Source of the DNA: Lunularia cruciata
Lineage: Eukaryota; Streptophyta; Marchantiopsida; Lunulariales; Lunulariaceae
Reading direction: 5' to 3'
Assembly: GCA_948567375.1 (NCBI GenBank)
Contig: OX419761.1
Coordinates: 27,380,243 to 27,444,242 of the forward strand
DNA length: 64,000 nucleotides
The translations under genes and the position numbers were made by a program. Shown piece by piece: positions 10,433 through 21,200 of this stretch. The notes under the pieces are model-generated. The model saw only the letters and a program-made list of their open reading frames with translations. It searched no databases and had not been told where the DNA came from. Within the stretch, counting starts at the first letter, position 1. The number at the start of each line of letters is the position of its first letter.

Positions 10433-11913
10433 TGACAAGCTGAGGAGCTTGCAGGAGTTCCAGTGGAAGGCTGGAGAGAGCCTACGGAGGCATACACTCG
10501 CATGAGGTGGCTGATCAGTTTCACTCAAGGTGTAACTGAGGCCCAGGAAGTCCAGTTTTGGTATGGGATACTGGACATGGAGTTATGACATAGAGTTGTG
10601 ATGCTACGTTGTTGCATGCTACTTTGCCCACTTTGGCAGTAGTCTTTGGTTTGGCTGAGTGTATTGAGCTCAATATGGTGGAGGAGAGAGTGGTGACATC
10701 TGGATTTGGTAGGGGGACCTCATCCATGGCTGTGACTTCTTCTAGAGTGCAGTAGAGTGCACCACGCCCAGTTGGTTTTCAAGGACAGGGTGGACAGCCC
10801 AGATCCTATGGAGCGAGTGGAGGGCCTAGTAAAGTTAGACCCTTACCCTCATTTTTGAGTCAGCAGCAGCTAGTGAGTGGTGGTGTTGCTTGTTGGACTT
10901 GTGGTGGACCTCACCATCGGAGAGAGTGTACTCAGGGCAGCAGACCTGATACCTCTAGTGCATCACATCCAACATAGAGGTAGTGTAAGCACTGCCACAG
11001 ATTTGGTCACACTAGTGACCAGTGTTTTGACCTACACCCGGAGTTACAAAGTGGTAGGGCTTCTATGGCAGGTAGTAGAGGAGCTCCAGTTCATGGAAGA
11101 CGAGGTGGTAGAGGTGGTGGTAGAGGATCTACACCTAGTAGGAGTGCAGTACCTGCCCTTACTTTTGACATAGCTTTGGCTACTCGGATTGAGTAGTTGG
11201 AGCAGAGATTGGCTAGTATAGCTATTGCTCAGAGGAGATCAGATTTGGGTGCTGAGGCTTCCACCTCATATGCTGGTGATAGAGATGCTTTGGACTTCAT
11301 GTGCAGATCAGCATAGGTGGATGCATCTACAGCAGTGACTAGGAATGCAGTACGTGCTCCAGAGCCTAGAGGAGCATCAGTGGAGTTGGACCCATAGAGA
11401 GGAGAGGTTGGGAGACAAGTCAAACTTCCCCAGTCTTTCACACTATCTGAGGCATTGCAGACGACATCCATGGTTCCTAGACGTCCCAATGTAGGTGTGG
11501 TAGGTGGTGATGGAGTACATGATGGACTACCTGCTAGTCAACCACCTGCTACTATAGAGATTGAGTCTAGCATGATGTTGGGAGCGGCTTAGCTGATTAT
11601 GCGGCATCCTTTATTTTCAGCCAGTGACATGTTTACATTGGGAGTTGACCCAACCCTAGTGTTCCGGTTGGCTGCCACATTGTGTGAGAGTAGGGATGGT
11701 GCAGTTCCTACTACTAGAGCAGAGGTGGTTGGTAGTGGAGCTGACTTGGTTGAGGAGCATGGGATCCGTTCAGGGACCAATGGTTTATGGCAGGCAGCAA
11801 CGGCTAGACTGGAGGAGTTGCCAACTAGACCGGCCTTTGAGAGAGCGCGGTTTACACCTGGTGTTGTCCTATTGGATAACCAGAGGGGGATTTTTTTTTG
11901 GTGGGACCTTTAG
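10433..11913 (+). pseudogene. Element A gag, C-terminal part with two zinc knuckles
   Basis: Gag resumes after element B. The first 60 codons shift frame twice (near 10485 and 10600); from about 10620 one frame holds to 11913. Two CCHC knuckles are visible: CWTCGGPHHRREC at about 10888 and CKHCHRFGHTSDQC at 10984. Two arginine/glycine-rich patches follow, typical of nucleocapsid. In-frame TAG stops are at 10753, 10975, 10981, 11194, 11314, 11395 and 11590. The last part is acidic and poorly conserved. The frame ends at a TAG (11911-11913) just after a homopolymer run where protease would begin in the -1 frame. Confidence 0.75.
11887..11899 (+). promoter_or_regulatory. Candidate -1 ribosomal frameshift site between gag and protease of element A
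   Basis: GGGA followed by nine T. The gag frame reads ATT TTT TTT TGG and stops 12 bases later at 11911. The protease frame is -1 relative to gag and is open across the run. T TTT TTT in the zero frame fits the X XXY YYZ slippery pattern. A chance length change of the homopolymer in a dead copy would look the same. Confidence 0.35.
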
Positions 11914-12656
11914 GGAAGGTCTATACACCACAGAGAGTCTTGTTAGACTCTGATGCGCAGCCCTTTATGTTGGGGAAGGCTGCAGTTGTTGGTCTGGAGT
12001 TACGGAAGACCGATGTGGAGAGGTGTCCATTTCAGATCCAGACATCTCTAGGTGGTGGTTCGACATAATACATCACACGTGGAGAGCTTGTCGTCCAAGT
12101 TCAGCTTGGTCATCCGATTGATAGCTCGGTGGTGAGAGCTCAGGCTATTGTGATGATAGCTGAGTCATATGATGTGCTAGTTGGGGGAGCAGTGTTATAC
12201 CCCATGGGTTTTAGCATTGACTGTTGGGAGGAGACAACCTCTTATAGACCTGGTTGGTAGTCTGGTGAGGGACGGGTATGTCACCTACCAGTACGCTTCA
12301 GTAGTGGCAGTCTTGGCTCACTACAGTCCGGGACCATGGCAGCATCAGTTTTAGCTTTTAGTGGTGCAGTTACTTGACCTGGTGACTTGTTGGAGGGGAA
12401 CGCCCATGCAGAGGATACTCCAATACCAGAGGAGATCACTTGGCTTTGGAGTACGAGTGGCATTGTTCCATCCACCTTGGATGTTCCATTGTGGAGTTCA
12501 GAGGAGGCATTGTAGCAACATGCAGATCAGTTGGTGCAGTAGGCTTGGAGTGGAGCCTTTGTACCATCAGGAGATGAGTGTGAGGATGAGCCTCCAGAGG
12601 CAATTGCTTTGACACCTCTGGATACCACACTCATTGCTTGGCAGTATCCAGTAGAG
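11914..12656 (+). pseudogene. Element A retropepsin-like protease and linker
   Basis: Frame carrying VLLDSDAQPFMLG at about 11937-11975, matching the D-S/T-G-A active-site region of retropepsins. The catalytic glycine position is Asp here, so the site is mutated. Downstream, YDVLVGGAVLYPMGF at about 12170 resembles the hydrophobic ILG-type motif that closes a retropepsin fold. The rest is an acidic linker leading into the methyltransferase without a frame change. In-frame stops are at 12066 (TAA), 12258 (TAG), 12375 (TGA), 12513 (TAG) and 12540 (TAG). Confidence 0.7.
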
Positions 12657-13620
12657 GGGATATGCCTATTGGAGTTGTTTGGTGGGATCAACATCGGACT
12701 AGCTGCAATGTTACAGGCGGGTATACGAGTACAGAGGTACTTGTATGTATAGAAAGATGAGACTGCTAGGCGAGTCTCTCTACATCATATGGCACACTTG
12801 GCCTATCGGTATCCGGAGTTATTAACAATGTCAGCAGTCAGAGGTTACCAGAAGGCCCTACTAGGAGACATTTCCTTACTGGGGGCGCATGACCTAGAGA
12901 GACATGGGCCTATTCACTTGGTGATTTCTGGATAGCCATGTCAGGGACATACACATGCTGGTAGAGGATTGGGTCTTTAGGATCCTCGTTCAGGTGTGTT
13001 TTGGGAGATGTTACGGATACTAAGACATCTCCAGGTTCATCAATCCGTTTCTCTAGCTTACTTTTTGGAGAATGTTCCTTTGATGGGTGATTCTTGCACT
13101 AGAGTGGTGGCGAGTACACATCAGGTCCATTCTTGGATAGGACTTGCTGTATTGTTAGATGCAGCCAGAGTGGGATCACGGGCTTTGGTGGACAAAACTC
13201 TTACCCAGAGAGGTTCTACAACGCGCTTATAATGGGATTCAACGACTTGACCACATCCTTGTGGATGACATCTTGGATGTTGGGCGTCAGTCTCAGACAG
13301 TGGTAGTGGCTGATAGGTCACCTATAGCAGTGGTGAACCTAGTTGGACAGCCTAGAGCTGCATTTCCCACACTCATGAGTTTCCCAGGCTCTCATGCTTT
13401 TCAAGAGGGAGGACCTGGACTTGTTTGGGACTCATAGTAACAACAATTGGTGGAGCCCAACGCTGATGAGAGAGAGCGGGTGATGGGTTTTCACACCGGT
13501 ATTACCACTGTTCCAATAGTGTTAGAGGCATCCAGGCATCAAGTGTTAGGTCTGGCTATGGACCTGAACTGTTTGACCTGGATTGTGAGCCTTGGCTTGG
13601 CAGAGCAGTGTAGGATGCGC
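12657..13620 (+). pseudogene. C5 cytosine DNA methyltransferase domain within pol of element A
   Basis: The sequence shows the motifs of a cytosine-5 DNA methyltransferase in canonical order. Motif I, LELFGGINIGL, binds S-adenosylmethionine (12669-12701). Motif IV has the catalytic PCQ (12936-12944) followed by GHTHAGRGLGL. Motif VI is LENVP (13065-13079). The motif VIII area (GSR, near 13173) carries a one-base frameshift. The target-recognition part includes AAFPTLMSFPGSHAF. Motif IX-like ADERERVMGF is at 13462-13491 and motif X-like LGLAMDLN at 13546-13569. The order I to X excludes the rearranged DRM type; GIRVQRY after motif I recalls DNMT3-type enzymes. In-frame stops are at 12750, 12933, 12978, 13435 and 13438. 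It lies between protease and reverse transcriptase, so it was part of the polyprotein. Intact, it would methylate cytosine in DNA. Its role for the element is inference. Confidence 0.88.
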
Positions 13621-15597
13621 TTGATAGGCATCACCACTCGGACACTTGTGAGCCTTGTGCCTTTAGAGACAATTCAGGCACATGCTGGGGGCGATGGACC
13701 GAGTGGACATGGTATTCTTGCGACACATCCAGTAGCTACTAGGGAGAGTGGTCTACTTGGAGTCCATCCAGGTGAGCGTGGGCTACTTGGATTACACCCT
13801 TGGTCCACATAGGATGTAGCTAGAGGACATGTGGAGCTTGCAGCCAGAGTGGAGGGAGTTTTTCACACAGAGGTTGGGACTTCTAGTGGTTGGGAGCAAG
13901 ACACTATTGCTCCCAAGGGCCCAGAGTAGCAGCCAGTCAGTACGTCTTCCACTCTTACTACAGTTACAGAGGATACTTGGGAGCCAGATCTTGGACCCAA
14001 GCTCACTGGAGAGGAAAGACGGAGGGTTTGGAGGTTCTTGAGGAGTTACATGAGTTGTTTTGCCTTCAGTATGAAGGATTTGGGTGCTTTGAAGGGACCT
14101 GGTATACGGATTGAGCTGACTAGCGACACACCTATTTTCCGACATCCTTATCGATATAGTGATATGGAGAGGACATTGATTCAGAGCCGGAGTAGTGACC
14201 TTTTTGAGGCTGGTTTGGTGGAGATTTCACATGGAGAGTATGCATCAGCGACAGTGATGCCAACCAAGAAGGATATGCATGGCAACTATACAGATAGGCG
14301 GATGTGTGGAGATTACCGTCCTATCAACCAACAGACCAGGGCTGATCGGTATGCCATGCCTACACCGGAGGAGATTTTTGATGCGATTGGGCATGCAAAG
14401 GTCTTCAGTACTTTGGATCTTTGAGCGGGATATCATCAATTGCCAATCAGGGAGGAGGATAAGTCCAAGACAACATTTTGGGCTATTGATCCTCACGGCA
14501 AGGATGTGTTATATCAGTGGAGGTTCTTATAATTTGGGTTGAAGAACGCTCCTGCTGAGTTCCAGAGGGTCATGGATAGGATCCTAGTTGGATTGGATTT
14601 TGCTTGGTGCTATATTGATGACATTTTGGTTTATAGCACTACTATGGAGGAGCATGAGAGACAATTGTTGGAGGTGTTTGAGAGGTTGAGATCTCATGGA
14701 CTCAAATTTCATCCTGGGAAGTGTAGGTTCTTCCACGAGCAGGTTGAGTATTTGGGTCACACTATCTACCCCGGAGGACTTGGTGTCCAGCAGACCAAGG
14801 TGGAGGCTATTGCACGTATTCCTCGGCCTATGGATGTGAGCAAAGTGCGAGCATTCCTTGGGTTGGCGAACTTCTATCGCCGCTATGTTAGAGGATTTAG
14901 TGCCATTGCCAAGGCCTTGACGAAGCTGACCAAGCTTACATAGGAGTGGTGTTGGGGAGATGAGTAGGAGAGAGCTTTTGTAGAGCTCAAGGAGAGGTTG
15001 ACATCTGCTCCTATTTTGAGGAGACCAATCAGGGGATGACCATTTCAGGTTCATACTGATTGGAGTATGTTGGGGCTTGGAGCGGTGCTCACCCAGCATG
15101 ATGATGAGGGGAAGGAGTTTGTGGTGGCCTATGCTAGTTGCTCCAACAATTCAGCAGAGGCAAAGTATAGTTCATATGAGGGAGAGTGCTTGGCAGCAGT
15201 TTGGGCAGTAGCACATTTCCGATGTTACCTATTTGGTAAACCCTTCACTCTCATCACTGATCATCAGCCGCTGAAGTGGTTGATGGAGTCCGACAAGCTT
15301 TCACGGAAGCTTGCACGATGGGCTCTGATTTTACAAGAGTATGATTTCACGGTTGTTCACAGACCTGGAGTGGTGAACCGTGATGCAGATGGGTTGAGTA
15401 GAAACCCATGTCCTAGCCAGCAGGATCAGACCGGAGCACGTTGGCATGGTAAGACAGATGAGGAGATGGTGCCAGGTTGGCATGCATCGGCCTTTGTGTG
15501 TATATTTGCAGAGACTTTGGTGGTATCTCTCTCAGCGCATACAAGAGGAGTTATTGAGGTCATAGATCCAGAGAGTGAAGATATTGGTACAGTTTAG
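13621..15597 (+). pseudogene. Element A reverse transcriptase and RNase H
   Basis: One unbroken frame interrupted only by stop codons. After a linker of unknown role (13621-14030), reverse transcriptase shows CGDYRPINQ (near 14309), FSTLDL at a TGA (14422-14424), FGLKNAPAEFQRVMD, the catalytic YIDD at 14611-14622, and FLGLANFYRRYV. RNase H shows VHTDWS, YEGECLA and ITDHQPLKWL, supplying the acidic residues D, E, D, then RDADGLSR. Stops are at 13810, 13927, 14941, 14965 and 15595 (TAG), 14422 and 15037 (TGA) and 14530 (TAA). No indel is needed from 13447 on. These enzymes copy the RNA and remove the RNA strand. Confidence 0.9.
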
Positions 15598-16701
15598 CGA
15601 GACATTCATGATGATGTCTTAGTGATGGACTATCTTCGTACTGGTGTTGTGGGTGGCACAGTTGGGGCCAAGGAGAGAGACCGTGTTCTTCAGCGAGCCA
15701 GACGGTTCAGATTGGAGGGTAGACACCTTTTGCGTGTATGGGAGGATGGTAGAGTGCGAGTAGTACCACTTCCATCACAGAGACCACGGTTGGTCCGTCA
15801 TGCTCATGAGGAGCTAGGACATTTTGGAGTAAAGCGTACATATAGCTTACTTCTAAGTCATTATTAGTGGCGCAATATGCAGACCAAGGTGCAGTAGTTT
15901 GTTGCCAGATGCATGGTTTGTGACCAAGTTAGAGCATCATTCAATGCTCCTACGCCACAGTTACACCCATTACCTATCATGGGATTGGGTTACCGTTGGA
16001 GTTTGGACTTTGCCGGACCTTTACCGCTGACTGTGAGACATCATCGGTATGTTTTGGTGATGGTGGAGCACTTCTCCAAGTGGATTGAGTTGGTGGCACT
16101 TCCTGACAAGTCTAGTGAAGGGACAACTTACTCGTTCCTGGATCAAGTTCTTAGTCATTTTGGTGCACCAGCTGAGGTTTTGACTGATCAGGGTACAGAG
16201 TTCTTGGGGGAGTTTCAGGTCTTGTGTGACAAGGCTTTGATTGATCATTGTACTACATCCCGAGATCACCCTGAGGCAGATGGCTTAGCAGAGAGAGTGG
16301 TTCAGACGGTGAAGAGAGGATTGCAAAAGTATGGTTTGCAGAGAGGCCACTTGGGAGATCGGGATCTCCAGTTACCTTGGTTGGCCATGGGCTATCAATT
16401 CAGCCGGCAAGCCTCCTTAGCATCCTTCTCTCCATAGTTTCTACTGTATGGACGAGATCCAGATTTACATGCAGCCATTCGTCGAGATGCTACTGTAGTT
16501 GTGGACTTGGATGACCCCGATGTATGGATGAGCGCATGTTCTCAATGGGCAGAAATCTTTCGGAGAGTGATGCCGATGGCCTTTGAGAACTTGGCGATTG
16601 CTCAGCATAGAGATACTTTACGCTATGCTACCATTCAAGGAGGAGGTTATAGACCCTTGATCCGTCAATTTCATCCATGCAACTATGTATATCTACAGTA
16701 G
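15598..16701 (+). pseudogene. Element A integrase
   Basis: Same frame as reverse transcriptase. The HHCC zinc region has HAHEELGH (near 15799) and CMVC (near 15913). The catalytic triad is visible: D in WSLDFAG (about 16006), D in TDQGTEF (16186) and E in GLAERVV (about 16291). TAG stops are at 15865, 15895, 16435 and 16699. Past the core, FLLYGRDP and a C-terminal region lead into the PHD-bearing tail. Integrase joins the cDNA to chromosomal DNA. Confidence 0.9.
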
Positions 16702-17043
16702 ACAGCACCGACGACACTTGATGTTTCTACAGGCCGCACTATCTTGAGAGTGCACGAGGTTTTGCCATCTGGAGTCCTTGTGTTAGAAGGACGTGATGGT
16801 GTTGTTTGGAAGGATCATGTGCGCAATTGTGCGCCATGCCACCTTCCAAACATTGATGGTACTATGGACCCAAGCTTGGCACTTGTACGTGCAGGCTTGA
16901 GGTGTATGTTATGTGGCTCTTCTGGTGGAGCTGCTACTATGTTAGAGTGTGATAGCTGTTTGAGAGGATGGCATATGGCATGTATGACTCTTCCCCTCAC
17001 GGTGGTTCCTCAGGGACAATGGTTATGTCCTAGATGTACTTGA
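16702..17043 (+). pseudogene. PHD finger at the C-terminus of the element A integrase
   Basis: The integrase tail runs straight into a C4HC3 PHD finger: CMLC (16903-16914), CDSC (16948-16959), H-x2-C in GWHMAC (16972-16983) and CPRC (17026-17037), with the conserved Trp in GQWLCPRC. All eight ligands are present with normal spacing, and this 99-residue stretch has no internal stop. The final TGA at 17041 looks like the natural end of pol. PHD fingers usually read histone H3 tails by methylation state, so this may have steered integration much as the chromodomain does in chromoviruses. That role is inference. Confidence 0.88.
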
Positions 17044-17200
17044 CCTATAGCTAGTTCATTCTTTATATGGTATAGATTGCAGACAGGCGACTAACGATGG
17101 GGCTCCATAGCACTCGGCCTCCTGATCTTTGCCCATTAGAGGGTATACCATATACTTAGAGTAGATGGCTATTTGGAGTTAGAGGGACCTAACCGCCAGC

Positions 17201-17212
17201 TAGGGGGGCAAT
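17201..17212 (+). other. Polypurine tract of element A
   Basis: TAGGGGGGCAAT stands directly before TGTGGCATTTTAG, the first base of repeat unit X1. If this is the true tract, the LTR begins with unit X and not with TGTCACGCC. Confidence 0.6.
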
Positions 17213-18234
17213 TGTGGCATTTTAGAGTCTATGTATGACTTATGTGTGAGTTGTGCTTCTATAGTGTATGATGTTGACAACGATGTATGTTGTGTAGCAA
17301 TGTATATACGCACGACAACTGTCACGCCATTTGTAGTTCCGCATCTAGTTGCTCGGACACTGGAGTTCCAGTGATAGTAGTTAGAGTTATTCTAGTAGTT
17401 TCTCAGGGACTACTTTCCAACAGTCTGATTTGGGGTTCGGGGTACTGACTTCACGGTGGGGCTCACCGTCACTTTGCACCGTTCGCACCGTCGAGTGTGC
17501 CATCAGTGGGACCGTTAGGGTTCCAGTGCTAGCTCAAGTCCAAGGGGGTATAGTTTCGAAGTGAGCTCCAGAGAGCTCACTTCTTTGATATTGAGCCTTT
17601 GAGTTCCTGGCTATGGTGGACAGAGGCTGGCGAGCATGACCTGGATTCTCTATGCTTGAGTGGGTGTGGCTTGATTGTAATCAGTGCCTAGTTGTTGGTA
17701 GTTTATAGAGTGACAGATCAAGTACTGATCTGAGTTGAGTTGAGTTGAGAGTGTTAAGCAATCTGATTATTGTGGCACTTTAGAGTCTATGTATGGCTTA
17801 TGTGTGAGTTGTGCTTCTATAGTGTATGATGTTGACATCGATGTATGTTGTGTAGCAATGTATATACGCACGACATAGGGTTTCAATGCTAGCTCAAGTC
17901 CAGGGGGTATAGTTTTGAAGTGAGCTCCAGAGAGCTCACTTCTCTGATGTTGAGCCTTCGAGTTCTTGACTATGATGGACAGAGGCCGGCAAGCGTCACA
18001 TGGATTCTCTATGCTTGAGTGGGTGTGGCTTGATTGTAATCAGTGCCCAGTTGTTGGCAGTTTATAGAGTGACAGATCAAGTACTGATCTAAGTTGAGTT
18101 GAGTTGAGAGTGGTAAGCAATCTGATTATTGTGGCACTTTAGAGTCTATGTATGACTTATGTGTGAGTTGTGTTTCCATAGTGTATGATGTTGACAGTGA
18201 TATATGTTGTGTAGTGATGTATATACGCACGACA
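17213..18234 (+). repeat. Compound 3' LTR of element A: units X-Y-X-Y'-X
   Basis: Two sequence units alternate. X, TGTGGCA...CGCACGACA of about 106 bp, is at 17213-17319, 17771-17875 and 18130-18234. Y, about 450 bp starting TGTCACGCC, is complete at 17320-17770 and shortened (starting at AGGGTTTC) at 17876-18129. Y is the unit at the 5' end of the element. The array resembles tandem LTRs with one partial copy, arising by unequal exchange or by integration of a tandem-LTR intermediate. Confidence 0.75.
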
Positions 18235-21200
18235 TCCATGACCATAATATCCCCCATAACTATTGAAGGCAATGTCATCCAAAATTGTCAAATTGATATA
18301 GGCTCCTCCATCAACATTATGACAAAGTGAGTTATGCAAACATTAGGATTGCAAAGCATAACTAAAACTTTGACCCTTCTTTGAATGAATGACAAAAGAA
18401 GGCACCATCCTATTTGGATGTTAATCAAAGTACCCACATTCATTGGTGAACAAACCTTCCTAGTGGATTATTTGGTCATAGATACCCCTCCTCTTGCACA
18501 ATCTCCACTTTTATTAGGAGTCCCATGGTTGGTAGATGTGGACATCATTACTTCTTAGAAAATTAGGAAGTTAACTTTTGGGAAGAAGTCAAATCACACT
18601 ATTCTTCTTATGTACCCTATCAACCAAAATTCTAGTTTGGATTAGGAAGGAGAACCAGGCTTTGCTTTTGATGCATGGAACCCAGTTATGTTGATAGTGA
18701 TGAGGAGATTATGGATGCCATTGATAATTATCTATTTATAATCAAGAAGGAGATGAGCGGTCATGTAGTATCTAAGGTTACAAGGATGATAAAATCATCC
18801 AAACCTCTCTCCATGTCACCTACCAAACTCACATTGTACTCAACAAACTCATTTTTGAGACTAATCTATGCTAATATTACTAAACAACTCTAATGCACAT
18901 CATGAATAACTCTCACAAAAAAATCATGGCCTTGTTCCCCTTACAATATGCACAAGAACATATGTACACTCCCTAACCCTCTTGCTGCTTCTACATCAAG
19001 GATGAAATTGTTTATAAGGACAAAAAAACCAATGACAAATGTTTCCTTGACATAAAATAACAACAATCTCCTTGACAACAATCTCCTAGATGATATTGTC
19101 ATTCCCAAGGATAGCAAAATAGAAGCCATGCGGGACGACAAGGCTTCCTCAACCAATTCTAAAGAGATATGCCTACATAATGCAATGTGCGGGATGCAAG
19201 ATGTGAGGTGTGAAACTCTTCAGCCTGTACCATTGTTGCCACCACCAAACAAATTATTCCAAAGAGAAATGCAAAAGAGTAGGAAGTCTATCAGACCATA
19301 CTTGATCTAGAATTTTCACACTTCTTTCTGAACAAACCTCCAAGACATGCAAAAAAAACCATTCCTCTACAATTACAAGTCATGGAGAAATTCAAAGATC
19401 TAGATATCTCCTATGCAAAAGAAGCCCATAGATATGTATGGTTGAGTACCAATGTGGGTACCAACAAGCATCATATGTATCAAGAACTCTTCCACAAATT
19501 CAGAGATGTCTTTCCTTGTGATTATATAGAATTGATGGGCGTGAATCCAAAAACATGTCAACATCACATATTGTTGCATACATATGCAATTCTTGTTTGA
19601 TCTAAACCATACAGATTGAACTCCATCTACTCCCAAAAGGTATAATAAGAATTAGACAAACTACTAAAGAGTGGGTTCATCTATCCCATAGGTGAATTTA
19701 AGTGGGGATTGCTGATTCTAGTAGTTCTAGAAAAGGATACAAGAAAAGTAAGGATCTACATAGAGTTCCATAAATTGGATACCCAAACTATACCTAATCC
19801 TTTTCCAATTCCATTAACAAATACCTTGTTGGATAGAGTAGCCCCAGAAGATCAATACAAAACCACATTTGTCATTGAGTGGGAGAGTTATGCCTATTGA
19901 GTGATGCCATTTGGACTATGGAACGCCACTGCAACATTTCAACAATACATGATGAATTCTCTTGGAGAAGTATAGGATGAGCTAGAACTCTACCTCAACA
20001 ACATGTGTATACATAGTTCACACAACAACCATGTCCAAGCATTGTGGGCTGTTCTACAAATCTGCTAGAATATTAGGATTTCCCTCAAAAATATGTATAA
20101 TTGCTATTTCTTGTGGACCTCTCTTAGGCCATCTGGTCTGCAAAAATGGTCTCATAGTTAATCCAAAAAAAATTCAAGTCATTGCACAACTGCCCATACC
20201 CAAGACAATATGCAGCCTTCAACACTTCTTTGGCTAGACAAGATATTACTGCCGGTATGTCCACACATATGCTAAGATAACATCCAAGTTAATTGTACTA
20301 CAACACTTCATGGTGGATTTCTTATGGACACATATCAATGTATTGAGGCTTTTGAGACCTTGAAAACCAAACTAGCTATGGCCTCTAATTGGCCGCACCA
20401 AATTTAGAAATTACCTTTCATGTATTGATACATCCAACACAACAATGGGTGCTATCCTTGCCCGTTACAATGACTAACAACAAGAACATCCCATCTACTA
20501 TGCTAGCCATCAGCTCAACTTTGTAGAGCAAAACTACTCCACCACTAAACAAGGATGCTTTGCATGATTTTTGCTACTCAGAAATTCCCACATTACCTAA
20601 TGGCCCATAGTTTTGTATTCCATTTAGATCACAAAGCCCTTAAGTACCTCATCAACAAGCCCTATCACTCAAGATGTTTAGTGCATTAGATGCTACTCCT
20701 TTAGGAATTCTCCTTTTCAGTTGAGTAGTGCCCCGGCAAGTCTCATGATAATGTAGGACTTCCTTTCCTACATTCTTGGATCTCCAATGATGAACTTCCT
20801 ACAGATTTTGTAGATTTCCATCTCTTCTATGTGTAAGATCAAGTTAGTACTCAATCAATGTGGATGGATCAAATCAGACATTACTTATCTATAGGAAGGG
20901 TTCTGTCCAATCTACCATGCAACCATCATAAGAGCTTTCATATGTTGATCCTTCTCTCCACAATCCTTCTAGAAGACCTTTACCAAATGGGCGTGGGCTG
21001 AGTGCTCTAACATTGCATTGGCCCAAAAGAAATTCATGTAGTACTCAAGGCATGCCACTCTAACAAGAGAATTGAACACTTCTTAGGCAAGCTAACTTCC
21101 CACAAAATCTACTTGATAGGTTACTGGTAGCCCTTAGTCCCCCAAGATGCCAATCAATATGCTAGTTTGTGTGATGCTTGCCAACACATTGGCAAACACA

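Larger units (their letters stand above)
170..18234 (+). mobile_element. Element A: Ty3/gypsy LTR retrotransposon encoding a DNA methyltransferase and a PHD finger
   Basis: A large plus-strand LTR retrotransposon, about 10.2 kb without the inserted element B. It starts TGTCACGCC and ends CGCACGACA (TG...CA). The sequence TCCA(T) flanks it at 166-170 and 18235-18239. Domain order is gag with two CCHC knuckles, retropepsin, C5 DNA methyltransferase, reverse transcriptase, RNase H, integrase, PHD finger. Integrase after RNase H is the Ty3/gypsy order. The copy is dead: I count 31 in-frame stops, 25 of them TAG, and a few frameshifts. From 13447 to 17043 no frame change is needed. The 5' and 3' LTR segments differ at many sites, mostly transitions, so this is an old insertion. 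The methyltransferase and PHD finger are unusual for a plant gypsy element. Confidence 0.9.

Noticed and set aside
10877..11173. 98-residue plus-strand frame
   Set aside because: It is an out-of-phase reading of the element A gag, whose true frame shows two zinc knuckles.
1830..17043. Reassigned TAG codon in the host
   Set aside because: The calmodulin-like gene and element B use normal stops and element A also has frameshifts; CHG deamination is simpler.
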